The translations under genes were made by a program, and so were the position numbers. This document shows positions 13,255 to 13,782 of a DNA stretch of 13,782 nucleotides, in pieces. This DNA comes from Woeseia sp. (GTDB taxonomy: Bacteria > Pseudomonadota > Gammaproteobacteria > Steroidobacterales > Woeseiaceae). The stretch spans positions 1-13,782 of the forward strand of contig JABIUH010000502.1 of NCBI GenBank assembly GCA_018701055.1, given 5' to 3'. Numbering within the stretch: position 1 is the stretch's first letter; each line of letters begins with the position of its first letter. The notes beneath the pieces are model-generated. The model searched no databases, had not been told where the DNA came from, and was given only the letters and a program-made list of their open reading frames with translations.

Positions 13255-13782
13255 TCAAAGACGATTCCGAACCGTCACTGTGCTGGTATAAACCTGCCGT
13301 AGCCGGCTATCCGCTGGGGAAACATTTACGCCTAGCATGCTGTACGCCGGCGCAACACCGTCGACGAGATTGTCGTCATAGGAACGCGTCACAATCGCAA
13401 CTCGAATACTAATAACCCGTAACATGTCTACCACTTGGTTTGCTGGTACGTAGTAGTTCGCGCTACGGGAACCGTTGGTGTCCTCACCGTAGAGCACCTG
13501 AAAATTCTCTACTCCATCTAGAAATTCCACACCATTTCTAAACAGTGCAGGTTCACCCTCGGATCCAGCACCAATGCTGTAGTCAATTTTCTGAGCAATA
13601 AAAACACTGGCGTCGGCGCCGTAAATTTTTGAGAGGCAGTGAGCGTTTGCACCCGGGCAACCCGGATTGGTCGCGTTGTAATTGCCGGGCGATCCACTGC
13701 CGGTATTGTGTGCAAGAACGCCCGCTCCAGATGGGTTGGCATTCGAAATTTGAAAGATGTCTCCCCGCGAACAATCGCTGAC
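13255..13782 (-). CDS. pilW: Minor pilin-like protein PilW, C-terminal part (5' end outside window)
   Basis: The frame is open through the right edge and gives 175 residues ending at TGA 13255-13257. Recognisable PilW features are SDCSRGDIFQI (2-12 of the visible part), a cysteine pair region (C42 and C49), and the block FLDGVENFQVLYGEDTNG (87-104) followed by YYVPANQV and the strand RVISIRVAIVTRS. The prepilin helix must lie beyond the window. Sited directly before pilX, as in Pseudomonas-type clusters. It acts in the minor-pilin complex that starts pilus assembly. An internal GTG at 13528-13530 would give a 91-residue product, but the homology runs well upstream of it, so it is not the start. 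Confidence 0.88.
   Translation of the reverse strand, partial: VSDCSRGDIFQISNANPSGAGVLAHNTGSGSPGNYNATNPGCPGANAHCLSKIYGADASVFIAQKIDYSIGAGSEGEPALFRNGVEFLDGVENFQVLYGEDTNGSRSANYYVPANQVVDMLRVISIRVAIVTRSYDDNLVDGVAPAYSMLGVNVSPADSRLRQVYTSTVTVRNRL

Noticed and set aside
1..13782. tRNA, rRNA, CRISPR arrays, insertion sequences
   Set aside because: No cloverleaf with TTCRA-type arm, no rRNA-like stretch, no regularly spaced repeats and no transposase or integrase frame were seen.

Overview
The window reads as chromosomal DNA of a Gammaproteobacterium. The best evidence is a minor-pilin operon with the Pseudomonas-type gene order pilW-pilX-pilY1-pilY2-pilE, all on the minus strand. The genus cannot be named from the sequence alone. 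Every gene I can support lies on the minus strand, so the window is transcribed from right to left.

Right part (8261-13782): the 3' end of pilW (open at the window edge), then pilX, a full-length pilY1, pilY2 and pilE. The genes are separated by 18-24 bases or overlap by 4 bases (pilY2/pilE), so they form one operon whose promoter lies outside the window. They encode minor pilins and the calcium-binding, tip-associated PilY1 of a type IV pilus.

Middle (5317-8045): a two-gene operon for an isoquinoline-1-oxidoreductase-like molybdenum hydroxylase. It has a small 2Fe-2S subunit and a large molybdopterin subunit with a Tat signal that also carries a lipobox. The 215-base gap between this operon and pilE holds a weak promoter candidate and a near-perfect palindrome of REP type. 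Downstream, the roughly 650-base gap at 4667-5316 contains a packed series of stem-loops (5109-5236), including a loop whose seven bases are all complementary to a downstream segment.

Left part (1-4666): first a disrupted gene for an exported DUF11-type repeat protein, split over two frames. Then comes the most unusual part of the window, a tandemly duplicated two-gene module: a His-rich beta-propeller-like protein followed by a methylenetetrahydrofolate reductase-like TIM-barrel protein, present twice in the same order. The second copy runs off the left edge. By hand alignment the propellers are about 79% identical, but the reductase-like proteins are only about 55-60% identical over the visible stretch. 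Both propeller genes are preceded, at exactly the same distance, by a nearly identical 39-bp box, while the sequence between box and start codon has diverged. This looks like a conserved module with its own upstream control element. Its function is unknown; a role in one-carbon chemistry is an inference from the reductase fold only.
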